A stretch of DNA of 10,235 bases. Origin: Candidatus Zixiibacteriota bacterium (GTDB lineage: Bacteria; Zixibacteria; MSB-5A5; SM1-73). The notes under the pieces were generated by a model. It worked only from the letters and a program-made list of their open reading frames with translations. It searched no databases and was not told where the DNA came from. Within the stretch, counting starts at the first letter, position 1; the number at the start of each line of letters is the position of its first letter. Where the stretch lies: the NCBI GenBank assembly GCA_029933635.1, contig JAOZNS010000084.1, positions 1-10,235 of the forward strand, in the 5' to 3' direction. The position numbers were made by a program, and so were the translations under genes. Positions 1 through 7,490 of the stretch are shown here, piece after piece.

Positions 1-1
1 A

Positions 2-223
2 ATAAGGATTGCCTCCAGGACAATTTCATCTGAATCCTGCAAAAAATGCGAAAGAGCAGAAATTTTTCAATTCGCCCTTCTGGCAAATTTGAACTGGGTG
101 AGTGGAAAGTCACTTCAAAATCTGCAGGGTGAAACTCAGTTCATCGATATTAGATATCTCGACAGGCGATCAAACTTTTGGGTGGGCGCAAAAAATGTCA
201 AGGGATTTCTTGACTTTTCGTAA
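2..223 (+). CDS. Possible 3' end of an unidentified upstream gene (partial)
   Basis: A reading frame is open from the left edge to a TAA at 221-223 (73 codons, no start inside the window). The product begins I-R-I-A-S-R and has a C-x-x-C pair (residues 13 and 16 of the visible part), an F-I-D-I-R-Y segment, and ends G-F-L-D-F-S. I do not recognise the family. The other two forward frames meet stops earlier. The end of the frame runs into the secD promoter: the -35 box lies within its last codons and the stop lies in the promoter spacer. That would be compact but possible. An open run of this length can arise by chance, so it may not be a gene. Confidence 0.35.
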   Translation: MRIASRTISSESCKKCERAEIFQFALLANLNWVSGKSLQNLQGETQFIDIRYLDRRSNFWVGAKNVKGFLDFS

Positions 224-237
224 TAATAATATATAAT
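210..237 (+). promoter_or_regulatory. Sigma70-type promoter of secDF
   Basis: The -35 box TTGACT (210-215) and the perfect -10 box TATAAT (232-237) are separated by 16 bases. Transcription would start near 244, giving a leader of about 40 bases before the secD ATG at 284. A Shine-Dalgarno sequence GGGAG lies at 270-274. The promoter suggests secDF is transcribed as its own unit, not only by read-through from upstream genes. Confidence 0.8.
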
Positions 238-283
238 TCAGCCGTTGTTATTTTAAGGCGATTTACTTCGGGAGAAATTAAAG

Positions 284-1960
284 ATGAGAAGGTCACGTCT
301 TTACCTGGTACTGTTGATTTCATTTTTGATCCTGGCCTCTTTTTGGTCCCTCTATCCCAGCATCAAACTGTGGAGCATGTCTGAGCAAGAGAAGGAACAG
401 CTCCGTTCCACAGAACCACAGGATCTTTTGAAACTGGAAAGTAAAGCCATAAAGCTGGGGTTGGACCTCAAAGGCGGGATGCACGTGGTTCTTCAGGTGG
501 ATGAGTCCAAACTCAAGGAGGACGAGCGAAGGGATGCGGTGGATCGAGCTTTGGAGATCATCCGCAATCGGGTGGATCAATTTGGGATAGCCGAGCCGTT
601 GATACATAAGCAGGGAAGGGACAGGGTGGTGGTGGAACTGCCGGGATTACAGGATGTGGAAAGAGCTCAAGCTTTGATAGGTCAGACCGCTCAGCTGGAG
701 TTTAAATTGCTGGAGACTCCAGAAAACACCGCCTCCATCCTTAAAAAAATTGATGAGGTATTAGCTCAGTCAGATACCGCCTCCTTTGAGAAAATGGCTG
801 GTCAAGCTGAGAAGAAGGAGAAGGGGTCCGAGGGGGTGGTCAAAGATCTTTTCGCCGAAGAGGAGTCGGTTACCACGGAGGACACCAGCAGTTTCTTAGA
901 AGAGGAACCGCTACCTGAGGAAAGACCTTTTACTCAATATCTGGAATCCTTTGGAGAACGTTCTCCCGCATTCTTGGTGCTGGCGGATGAGAAGCCCAAG
1001 GTGGAGCTTCTGTTGAGCAAGCCCGAGGTCCAGAAGGTCATTCCAAAAGATGATGAATTTGCCTGGTCCACACGGGTGGAGACGTTTCAGGGTGAAAAGT
1101 ACTGGAAGCTTTATCTGTTAAAGAAAAGGGTGGAGCTTTCTGGCAAATACTTAGTGGATGCCAGACCAACTTATGATCAGTTCCGAAAACCTCAGGTCAA
1201 TTTCACCCTGACCAAGAAGGGGGGAAGGATATTTGCTCGGGTGACCGGGGCCAACATAGATAAACCTCTGGCTATTACCTTGGATGGGAGGGTGGAGTCG
1301 GCTCCCATTATTCGATCCAAGATTCGAGACCGTGGGGTGATCGAGATGGGAGGCGTGGCCACCATCGAGGACGCCTCCGACCTGGCCATCGTATTGCGGG
1401 CCGGTGCGCTTCCGGCCCCGGTGAAGATAATTGAGAACCGGATCATCGGACCCTCCTTAGGACAGGATTCCATCCGCAAAGGCACCGCCGCCGCGGTCAT
1501 AGGATTCGGGTTGGTTCTGATCTTTATGGCTGTGTATTATCGGCTTTCCGGCATAATTGCTGACTTCGCTTTGATTCTTAACCTGACTTTCCTTCTGGCA
1601 GCCATGGCGGCACTTCATGCCACCTTAACTTTGCCCGGGATAGCCGGGATCATACTCACCATTGGAATGTCCGTGGACGCCAACGTATTGATCTTTGAAC
1701 GCATAAGGGAGGAGTTAAGAACCGGAAAAACCATCCGGACGGCAATCGATGCGGGTTATAAAAGAGCTTTGCTGGCCATCGTTGACTCTCATGTCACCAC
1801 CCTGATCACTGCCGCGGTCCTGTTCCAATTTGGCACAGGTCCGGTGAAAGGATTTGCTGTGTCTTTAAGCTTGGGAGTGGCCATAAGCCTGTTCACTGCA
1901 GTGGTCATCACCCGGGTGATATTTGATATAAGAAAAGGATATCGGACTCTAAGCATATAA
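284..1960 (+). CDS. secD: Protein translocase subunit SecD
   Basis: SecD is the larger half of the SecD-SecF complex. This inner membrane protein of the RND superfamily uses the proton gradient to pull secreted proteins out of the SecYEG channel on the outer face. Features in order: an N-terminal membrane helix (about 7-24), the family motif L-G-L-D-L-K-G-G (58-65), the P1 base (80-143), a long extra segment (about 144-282) that is acidic around 190-213, then V-E-L-S-G-K-Y-L (283-290) and the rest of P1. These are followed by G-P-S-L-G-Q-D-S-I-R-K-G (389-400) and five membrane helices. G-M-S-V-D-A-N-V-L-I-F-E-R-I-R-E-E (461-477) holds the conserved Asp of the proton path. The 558-residue protein is complete. 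The ATG at 284 is chosen because GGGAG precedes it by 9 bases and the first helix follows at once. secF lies 19 bases downstream. Confidence 0.98.
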   Translation: MRRSRLYLVLLISFLILASFWSLYPSIKLWSMSEQEKEQLRSTEPQDLLKLESKAIKLGLDLKGGMHVVLQVDESKLKEDERRDAVDRALEIIRNRVDQFGIAEPLIHKQGRDRVVVELPGLQDVERAQALIGQTAQLEFKLLETPENTASILKKIDEVLAQSDTASFEKMAGQAEKKEKGSEGVVKDLFAEEESVTTEDTSSFLEEEPLPEERPFTQYLESFGERSPAFLVLADEKPKVELLLSKPEVQKVIPKDDEFAWSTRVETFQGEKYWKLYLLKKRVELSGKYLVDARPTYDQFRKPQVNFTLTKKGGRIFARVTGANIDKPLAITLDGRVESAPIIRSKIRDRGVIEMGGVATIEDASDLAIVLRAGALPAPVKIIENRIIGPSLGQDSIRKGTAAAVIGFGLVLIFMAVYYRLSGIIADFALILNLTFLLAAMAALHATLTLPGIAGIILTIGMSVDANVLIFERIREELRTGKTIRTAIDAGYKRALLAIVDSHVTTLITAAVLFQFGTGPVKGFAVSLSLGVAISLFTAVVITRVIFDIRKGYRTLSI

Positions 1961-1979
1961 ATCTGGGAGCAACTGAAAT

Positions 1980-2903
1980 ATGTTTCAAATTTTAAAAAAG
2001 ACCAACATAGACTTCATGGGCAAACGCTACTATGCCTTCGTTCTGTCCGCCATTTTTATGATTTTAGGACTTTCGGCTTTCGTGGCGGTCTTTTTGGGTA
2101 AAGCAGACCTGGGAATAGATTTTGCAGGGGGGACCATGATCCAGGGCTTTTTCGAGAAGCCTTTGGACATAGGGGATTTGCGGGCCGCCTTGAGCAAAAA
2201 TGGATATAATGAAGCCTTCATTCAATCCCTCCGTCGTGAGAAACCCAACTATTTCCTCATCCGCGTAAAGACCACCACAGACGAACAGATTACCCAAATT
2301 TCCCAAGATATCTTGGGTGTCCTGGAGAAGGAGTTTCCGGATAACAAGTTCAGAATGGACTCGGTGGATGGAATTGGTCCGGCGGTAGGGAAAAGCCTTC
2401 AGAAACAGGCACGTCTGGCGGTTCTGATCGCCCTGGCGGGCATCCTGGTTTACATCTGGATAAGGTTCGATTTCAGGTTCGGGGTGGCCGCCACCCTTTG
2501 CACCTTTCATGATGTCTTGGCGGTGCTGGGGCTTATGTTTATCCTTCAAAGGGAAATTACTTTGCTGATTGTTACTGCCCTTTTAACCCTGGCAGGATAC
2601 TCACTTACGGATACGGTGGTGGTATATGACCGAATCAGGGAAAATCTAAAGCTTTTCCGAAAGAAAGGAGATTTCCCCACCACCATAAATGCCAGCATCA
2701 ATGAGGTGTTGAGCCGAACCATCATCACCTCCTTAACCACATTCTTGGTAGTTTTGACCCTCTTTCTTGTAGGTGGAGAGGTGGTCCACGATTTTGCCTT
2801 GGCTTTGATGTTTGGCATAATCATAGGAAGCTATTCCTCCGTATTCGTAGCCAGTCCCATCATTGTGGAATGGGAAAGAAGATCACCCAAAAGATTCAAA
2901 TAG
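1980..2903 (+). CDS. secF: Protein translocase subunit SecF
   Basis: SecF pairs with SecD to form the proton-driven export accessory complex in the cytoplasmic membrane. The 307-residue protein has the usual length and layout: a first membrane helix (about 18-38), the SecF motif L-G-I-D-F-A-G-G (44-51), a periplasmic P4 domain (about 55-130), and G-I-G-P-A-V-G-K-S-L (131-140) at the entry to the five-helix bundle. G-Y-S-L-T-D-T-V-V-V-Y-D-R-I-R-E-N (206-222) holds the conserved Asp/Arg membrane motif. G-S-Y-S-S-V-F-V-A-S-P (283-293) closes the last helix. The start at 1980 is supported by GGGAG at 1965-1969. It shares a transcript with secD, 19 bases upstream, and ends just before two intrinsic terminators. 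secD and secF are separate here, unlike the fused secDF of some lineages. Confidence 0.98.
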   Translation: MFQILKKTNIDFMGKRYYAFVLSAIFMILGLSAFVAVFLGKADLGIDFAGGTMIQGFFEKPLDIGDLRAALSKNGYNEAFIQSLRREKPNYFLIRVKTTTDEQITQISQDILGVLEKEFPDNKFRMDSVDGIGPAVGKSLQKQARLAVLIALAGILVYIWIRFDFRFGVAATLCTFHDVLAVLGLMFILQREITLLIVTALLTLAGYSLTDTVVVYDRIRENLKLFRKKGDFPTTINASINEVLSRTIITSLTTFLVVLTLFLVGGEVVHDFALALMFGIIIGSYSSVFVASPIIVEWERRSPKRFK

Positions 2904-2925
2904 GTGAAACCATAGAGTTTATGAG

Positions 2926-2953
2926 AAACCGCCCAAGCACGGGCGGTTTTTTT
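2926..2953 (+). terminator. Intrinsic terminator after secF
   Basis: A perfect 9-bp stem AAACCGCCC (2926-2934) / GGGCGGTTT (2941-2949) with a 6-base loop is followed by a run of seven T ending at 2953. It begins 22 bases after the secF stop and is a textbook rho-independent terminator. Confidence 0.95.
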
Positions 2954-2978
2954 GATGTTCGATAGTCGATAGAACGAG

Positions 2979-3005
2979 GGGCGCCACACATGGCGTCCGC
3001 TTTTT
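2979..3005 (+). terminator. Second, tandem intrinsic terminator after secF
   Basis: An 8-bp stem with one G-T pair (2979-2986 with 2991-2998, core CGCCA/TGGCG) closes a CACA tetraloop. T-rich sequence follows: five T at 3001-3005, then more T after a GC. It lies 25 bases after the first terminator and would back it up, isolating secDF from the DUF4159 unit. Confidence 0.7.
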
Positions 3006-3079
3006 GCTTTTTCTCCCGGCCTTATAAACATCCGACACGCATTTATTAGTGACTGCAAACATCCTGAAACCCTCAATTG

Positions 3080-3085
3080 TATAAT
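3080..3085 (+). promoter_or_regulatory. Candidate -10 box for the DUF4159-DUF4175 unit
   Basis: A perfect TATAAT lies at 3080-3085, 4 bases before the first possible ATG (3090). No good -35 box is visible at the usual distance; bases 3056-3062 read CAAACAT. If it is used, transcription would start near 3092, very close to the second ATG at 3096, so the mRNA would be almost leaderless. A less convincing alternative is TATAAA at 3023-3028. Confidence 0.45.
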
Positions 3086-3089
3086 TTAT

Positions 3090-3779
3090 ATGAACATGAG
3101 GAAGAGTATCTTCTTATGGATGCTTATAGTTTTTGCCCCTTTGGCTTTTGGGCAAACCAAGGGGAAGACCACCAACACCAATCCTTCTGCCTTTACCATT
3201 GCTCGACTCAAGTATGGAGGAGGAGGTGATTGGTATTGGGGATCTTCTGCCATCCCCAACATGCTTAAATTTCTGAAGGAGAAGACCAACATACCGGTCA
3301 AAGAGGAGGAGGTTCGGGTCTCGATAATGGACGAGGATTTGTTCTCCTATCCTTTTTTGTTTTTGACCGGACATGGCAACATAAAATTCACCGATCAGGA
3401 ATTGGAGAGGTTGAGGAATTACCTTACCCATGGTGGTTTCCTCTTTGCTAACGATTCCTACGGGTTGAAGGATGCTTTCTTCAGGGAGATGAAGAGGCTT
3501 TTCCCCGACAAGGAGCTGGTGGAGCTCCCCTTCAGTCACGGGATTTATCACTGCTTTTATGATTTTCCCAATGGACTTCCCAAGATTCACAAACACGACG
3601 GGAAGCCTCCTCGGGGCTTTGGGATATTTCATGATGGAAGGCTGGTGGTTTTCTTCGTCTATGAGTCCGATATAGGGGATGGATGGGAGGATCCTCAGGT
3701 GCATAACGATCCTCCAGAAAAGCGGGAGGCGGCTCTGAAGATGGGGGTAAATATAATCATTTGGGCTCTGGAGAATTAA
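3090..3779 (+). CDS. Secreted DUF4159 family protein
   Basis: A 229-residue protein with a signal peptide (basic M-N-M-R-K, hydrophobic core 6-20, likely cleavage near residue 21), so it acts outside the cytoplasmic membrane. The mature part matches DUF4159: A-R-L-K-Y-G-G-G-G-D-W-Y (38-49), P-N-M-L-K-F-L (56-62), L-F-L-T-G-H-G (90-96), Y-L-T-H-G-G-F-L-F-A-N-D (111-122), H-G-I-Y-H-C-F-Y (150-157), G-F-G-I-F (176-180) and E-S-D-I-G-D-G-W-E-D (192-201). The GHG and THGG-FLF segments resemble the core of class I glutamine amidotransferase-like or ThuA-like folds; this is inference, and I see no Cys nucleophile in the expected place (the only Cys is 155). The biochemical role is unknown. No Shine-Dalgarno precedes ATG 3090 or ATG 3096, so the exact start is open. 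The DUF4175 gene starts 33 bases downstream, presumably on the same mRNA. Confidence 0.87.
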   Translation: MNMRKSIFLWMLIVFAPLAFGQTKGKTTNTNPSAFTIARLKYGGGGDWYWGSSAIPNMLKFLKEKTNIPVKEEEVRVSIMDEDLFSYPFLFLTGHGNIKFTDQELERLRNYLTHGGFLFANDSYGLKDAFFREMKRLFPDKELVELPFSHGIYHCFYDFPNGLPKIHKHDGKPPRGFGIFHDGRLVVFFVYESDIGDGWEDPQVHNDPPEKREAALKMGVNIIIWALEN

Positions 3780-3812
3780 GCTTAGAAGCAACATAAAGAA
3801 GGGGCAAATATT

Positions 3813-6800
3813 GTGGATCACTCAAGTAAATCAAATCACCTATCTGTTCTGATAAATCGGCTTGGGCTGTTAAGAAGATCATATATCAAAAATGAATTCG
3901 CCCAGGGGATATTGTTGGTTATATCCTTTGCCCTGGGCTTGGGATTGTTAGGTTTATGGCTTAACACAATTTTTGTCTTTCCCGTGGCAGCCAGGGTTGC
4001 CTTTCTGGGAATCTCTGCTTTGATCTTGGTGATCTCACTGTCCTATTTCTGTCTCCGTCCAGTTTTTCATCCCCTCACCTTGGAGGAGGTTGCCCTGAAG
4101 GTGGAGGTAAAATTCCCCCAGCTTAACAATCGTCTGATCGCCGCCTTACAGCTTTCCAAAAATTTAGAAGAAAATCCAGAAGGATATTCCACCGAGATGA
4201 TTGAGGCGGTGATCCAGCAAGCGGACCTCCTCTCTGCCGGATTGAGCCTTAAGAAGATCATCCAAAGGTCCTTGATCAAAAGAATGGGAAAAATTACCAC
4301 CGGGCTGGCTTCATTTTGGTTAATCTTTGCCTTGATCTTCCCCGGTGCATTTATCAATTCCTTTTACGTCTTTTCCCATCCCTTAACGGAGTTTGTCGCA
4401 CCCCAGAAGTTTTTCTTCGTCATCTCCCCGGGCGACGAAGAGGTGGTCAAATATTCAGATGTAAAGATAAGGATCAATGTGGAGGGTGAAAAGCCCAAAC
4501 AAGTCAACTTCTTCTGGAGAAATGAGGGAGCCAGCTGGAACAAAGAGAGGCTTTCCCGGAAAACTTTTAAAGACAAGTTGAGAAGTCAATCGATGTCAGC
4601 CGTTGAGTCCGACTTCAGCTATCAGTTCAAGGAGGTGAAAAGAAGCTTTGAATACTATGTCGAAGCTGAAGGGGTGGAAAGCGATCTTTATAAAATAACC
4701 GTGGTGGATAAGCCTCGCGTGGTGGGATTGAAATTGACTTTCATCTATCCTCACTATACCCGGTTGAAAACACAGGTGGTGGATGAAAATGATGGAAACA
4801 TCACCGCGATAGCTGGAACAAAAGTTAAAATCGAGGCAAAAGCCAACAAAAGATTAGAAAAGGCGGAGATCGTCTTCTCCGACTCCAGCAGAAAGCAGGC
4901 TAAAATCCAAGGGAATCTGGCGGTGGGAGAAATAGTGGTGAGAAAGGATGACTCATACTTCATCCAGCTCTGGGACGAAAGCGGAAATAAAAATGCAAAC
5001 CCCATTGAGTACAAGATAACCAAAATAGAGGACCAACATCCGGTGGTGGAGATCTTGGAGCCAGGTCGAGATCAAGACTTAACCGAAAGCATGCGCACAG
5101 GACTTCTTTTTGGAATCTCGGACGATTACGGATTTTCCTCACTTAAAATAGTGTATCAGATCATCTCGGAAGGAAATGAATCAGAGGAGAAGACCCTAAA
5201 TATCGATATTCCCAACAACAACCAGACTCAGATGAACGTGGAGCATGTGTGGAATCTTTCCTATCTTCCTCTGATCCCGGGCGATCTGGTAAGATACCGT
5301 GCTGTGGTTTATGATAATGACTCCTTTTCTGGACCCAAGAAAGCAGAAAGCAAAACCTACCATCTCAGGCTTCCTTCGTTGGATGAGATCATAGCTGAGG
5401 TGGAAAGGGAGCAACAAGGACAGATCGTAGATTTGGAGAGCGTATTAAGAGGACAAAAGGAGCTCAAAAGGAGGCTGGAGGATTTATCGCAGGAGATGAA
5501 CCGATTCACCGGGCTGGATATGAATTGGCAAAAAAGACAACAGCTGGAGGATGCTTTAAGCAAGCAAAGGGATCTGGCCCGAAAGCTGACAGACTTAGCT
5601 CAGAGGATGGATGAAAATATTAAAAAGATCGAGGAAAATAAGCTGGTGGCCCTGGAGATGGTGGAGAAGATGATGGAAATAAAGAAGCTTTTGGAAAAGA
5701 TTGCCACCCCGGAGATGAAGGAGGCTATGCGCCAGTTAGCTGAGGCATTGAAAAATATGGATCCAGACCAGCTTAAAGCTGCGCTGGAAAAAATGAAGAT
5801 ATCCTCTGAAGAGATGTTGAAAAGGCTGGACCGGACCATCGCCCTTCTGAAAAGACTGCAGGCGGAGCAAAAATTAGGTCACCTGATAAAGATGGCCGAA
5901 GAGCTGGCGGAGAGACAAAACCAGGTCAATCAGGATGTAGAGGCTTCACCAGAGAAAGATTTGCTGAAGCATGCTCAGGAGGAAGATAAATTGAAAAATG
6001 ATTTTAATGAATTTGCCCAGGGGATAAAGGAGTTCACCGATCTTGCCTCCGAGCTTTCCCTGTTGCCTCAACAGGAACTTCAGGAGCTTTCTTCTATGCC
6101 GGAGGAGTCTGGGGTAAGAAAGGATATGAACAAAATGATCTCCAAACTTTCCGATCTCAACAAATCCGGCGCTTTAAAATCTGGTAAGTCCTGCTTTAGG
6201 AAATTGCAACAGATGGCGCAAAGGCTTAAGGACCTTCAGCAACAGATGCTGGCCGGAGAGAAGGAGGAAATCGTTCGGGCGATCAAAAAGTCGCTTTATG
6301 ATGTATTCTCCCTTTCGGACCATCAAGAGCGATTGTTTGAGCAGGTCAACCAGCTTGGCAGAAAAGATATGGCATTGAGGGACTTAGCCCACCACCAGCA
6401 AAATTTGAAATCCGCCGGCACAAGAATCTCTGAGGATCTGGAAGCTTTGTCCCATATGACCATCTACATAGACCCAGACCTTTTGAGATTTATGGCGCTT
6501 TCCTTAGCCAGCATGGAGGAGGCGACCCGAAACCTTGACGAGAGAAAGAAGGAAATTGCCATAGATGAACAAAGAGAATCCATCTATGATTTGAACGTCA
6601 CCGCTCGAAAGCTGATGCAAGCTATGGGGAATGCTGAAAAGTCCTGCAGTGGCTCCGGGACAGAACAGCTATTTCAAAAGATGCAAGGGATGTGCAACAA
6701 GCAATCGGGCATAAATCAACAGACTCAGAAATTGGGTCAGTGTGGAGGTCCGGGCATACAGCTTTCTCTATCCCAGCAGGCGGCACTTCAAAGGCTTGCG

Positions 6801-7217
6801 GCCGAACAGGAGGCGGTCAGAAAGACGCTCTCTGAGCTGGAAAACGAATTTGGCAATCGCTCGGAGATTTTAGGTCGTTTGGATCAGTTGGGAGAGGAGA
6901 TGAAAAAGGTGGTGGATGATCTGAAAAGGATGCAGGTGGACCGATCCACCATAGATCGTCAGAAAAAGATACTCTCCCGTCTTCTGGATGCAGAAAAATC
7001 GCTGAGGGAAAGGGATTTCTCCCGACAGAGAAGGGCGGAGGTGGGTGAGGATGTGATTCGAAAAAGCCCAGAACAACTTCCCCTGAGGACAATCCAGGAA
7101 GAACAAAAAGCAGAAGAGGATCTTTTCAAATTCATGCAGGAAACCTATCCTAAGGAATACGAGCAGTTGATCAAAGATTATTTCAAAGCCCTATCTGAAG
7201 AGAGGATGAAAAGGTAA
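3813..7217 (+). CDS. DUF4175-type membrane-anchored coiled-coil protein
   Basis: A 1134-residue protein starting at GTG, preceded by an AAGAAGGGG Shine-Dalgarno-like stretch (3796-3804). Two N-terminal membrane helices (about 31-54 and 56-80) are followed by a short conserved segment (E-V-A-L-K-V-E, 92-98; N-N-R-L-I-A-A-L-Q-L, 105-114) and a third helix (about 162-182). Residues 195-520 look like several beta-sandwich domains, with Y-P-H-Y (312-315), I-S-D-D-Y-G-F (435-441) and Y-R-A-V-V-Y-D-N-D (495-503). Residues 521-1075 are almost wholly charged, Gln-rich helix, read as coiled coil. The C-terminus ends with E-Y-E-Q-L-I-K-D-Y-F (1115-1124). This layout fits the DUF4175/TIGR02302-like family; function is unknown. 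The third helix should put the large part outside the membrane. Cysteines at 945, 961 and 977 are evenly spaced. It lies directly after the DUF4159 gene, a pairing often seen in clusters with MoxR, DUF58 and BatA-like genes, but those are absent here. No T-tract terminator follows. Confidence 0.87.
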   Translation: MDHSSKSNHLSVLINRLGLLRRSYIKNEFAQGILLVISFALGLGLLGLWLNTIFVFPVAARVAFLGISALILVISLSYFCLRPVFHPLTLEEVALKVEVKFPQLNNRLIAALQLSKNLEENPEGYSTEMIEAVIQQADLLSAGLSLKKIIQRSLIKRMGKITTGLASFWLIFALIFPGAFINSFYVFSHPLTEFVAPQKFFFVISPGDEEVVKYSDVKIRINVEGEKPKQVNFFWRNEGASWNKERLSRKTFKDKLRSQSMSAVESDFSYQFKEVKRSFEYYVEAEGVESDLYKITVVDKPRVVGLKLTFIYPHYTRLKTQVVDENDGNITAIAGTKVKIEAKANKRLEKAEIVFSDSSRKQAKIQGNLAVGEIVVRKDDSYFIQLWDESGNKNANPIEYKITKIEDQHPVVEILEPGRDQDLTESMRTGLLFGISDDYGFSSLKIVYQIISEGNESEEKTLNIDIPNNNQTQMNVEHVWNLSYLPLIPGDLVRYRAVVYDNDSFSGPKKAESKTYHLRLPSLDEIIAEVEREQQGQIVDLESVLRGQKELKRRLEDLSQEMNRFTGLDMNWQKRQQLEDALSKQRDLARKLTDLAQRMDENIKKIEENKLVALEMVEKMMEIKKLLEKIATPEMKEAMRQLAEALKNMDPDQLKAALEKMKISSEEMLKRLDRTIALLKRLQAEQKLGHLIKMAEELAERQNQVNQDVEASPEKDLLKHAQEEDKLKNDFNEFAQGIKEFTDLASELSLLPQQELQELSSMPEESGVRKDMNKMISKLSDLNKSGALKSGKSCFRKLQQMAQRLKDLQQQMLAGEKEEIVRAIKKSLYDVFSLSDHQERLFEQVNQLGRKDMALRDLAHHQQNLKSAGTRISEDLEALSHMTIYIDPDLLRFMALSLASMEEATRNLDERKKEIAIDEQRESIYDLNVTARKLMQAMGNAEKSCSGSGTEQLFQKMQGMCNKQSGINQQTQKLGQCGGPGIQLSLSQQAALQRLAAEQEAVRKTLSELENEFGNRSEILGRLDQLGEEMKKVVDDLKRMQVDRSTIDRQKKILSRLLDAEKSLRERDFSRQRRAEVGEDVIRKSPEQLPLRTIQEEQKAEEDLFKFMQETYPKEYEQLIKDYFKALSEERMKR

Positions 7218-7265
7218 TTGAAGGTAAGCCTAATAAAGCGAGCTTAAATTTATCCCCAAATCAAA

Positions 7266-7315
7266 AACAGAGCGATTTTAAGTCCTCCTGATGAAGAAAA
7301 CCAGATCGCTCTGTT
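7266..7315. repeat. Spaced 11-bp inverted repeat after the DUF4175 gene
   Basis: AACAGAGCGAT (7266-7276) and ATCGCTCTGTT (7305-7315) are perfect reverse complements separated by 28 bases. It begins 48 bases after the DUF4175 stop. The stem could form at the end of the transcript, but no T run follows, so it is not a standard intrinsic terminator. It may be a transcript-end stabiliser, a factor-dependent terminator or a remnant of a small repeat element. Confidence 0.7.
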
Positions 7316-7490
7316 CGGAACTGAAAGAATTAGTTGGGATAATTCCCATATTTATTTTCGGCAGTTCTCCTTCCAAGCTTTAATTTTTGTTTCTTCTCCA
7401 AAAGAGTTGGTAATCTATCTTTTTTTCTTCCACCAGTCCCGCTAAAATACCCATGGTTTGGCTCAAAGACTTCGTTGGTGCTTTTCCTTT

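Noticed and set aside
2064..2549. 161-codon minus-strand frame antisense to secF
   Set aside because: secF motifs on the plus strand are unmistakable; the antisense product has no family resemblance and no start signal.
3114..3821. 235-codon minus-strand frame antisense to the DUF4159 gene
   Set aside because: It lies opposite a well-supported family protein and shows no recognisable motif; its length is a by-product of the codon use of the sense gene.
7335..7348. Small hairpin TGGGA/TCCCA followed by a T-rich stretch as terminator of the DUF4175 gene
   Set aside because: The stem is only 5 bp and the T run is broken by A; too weak to call.
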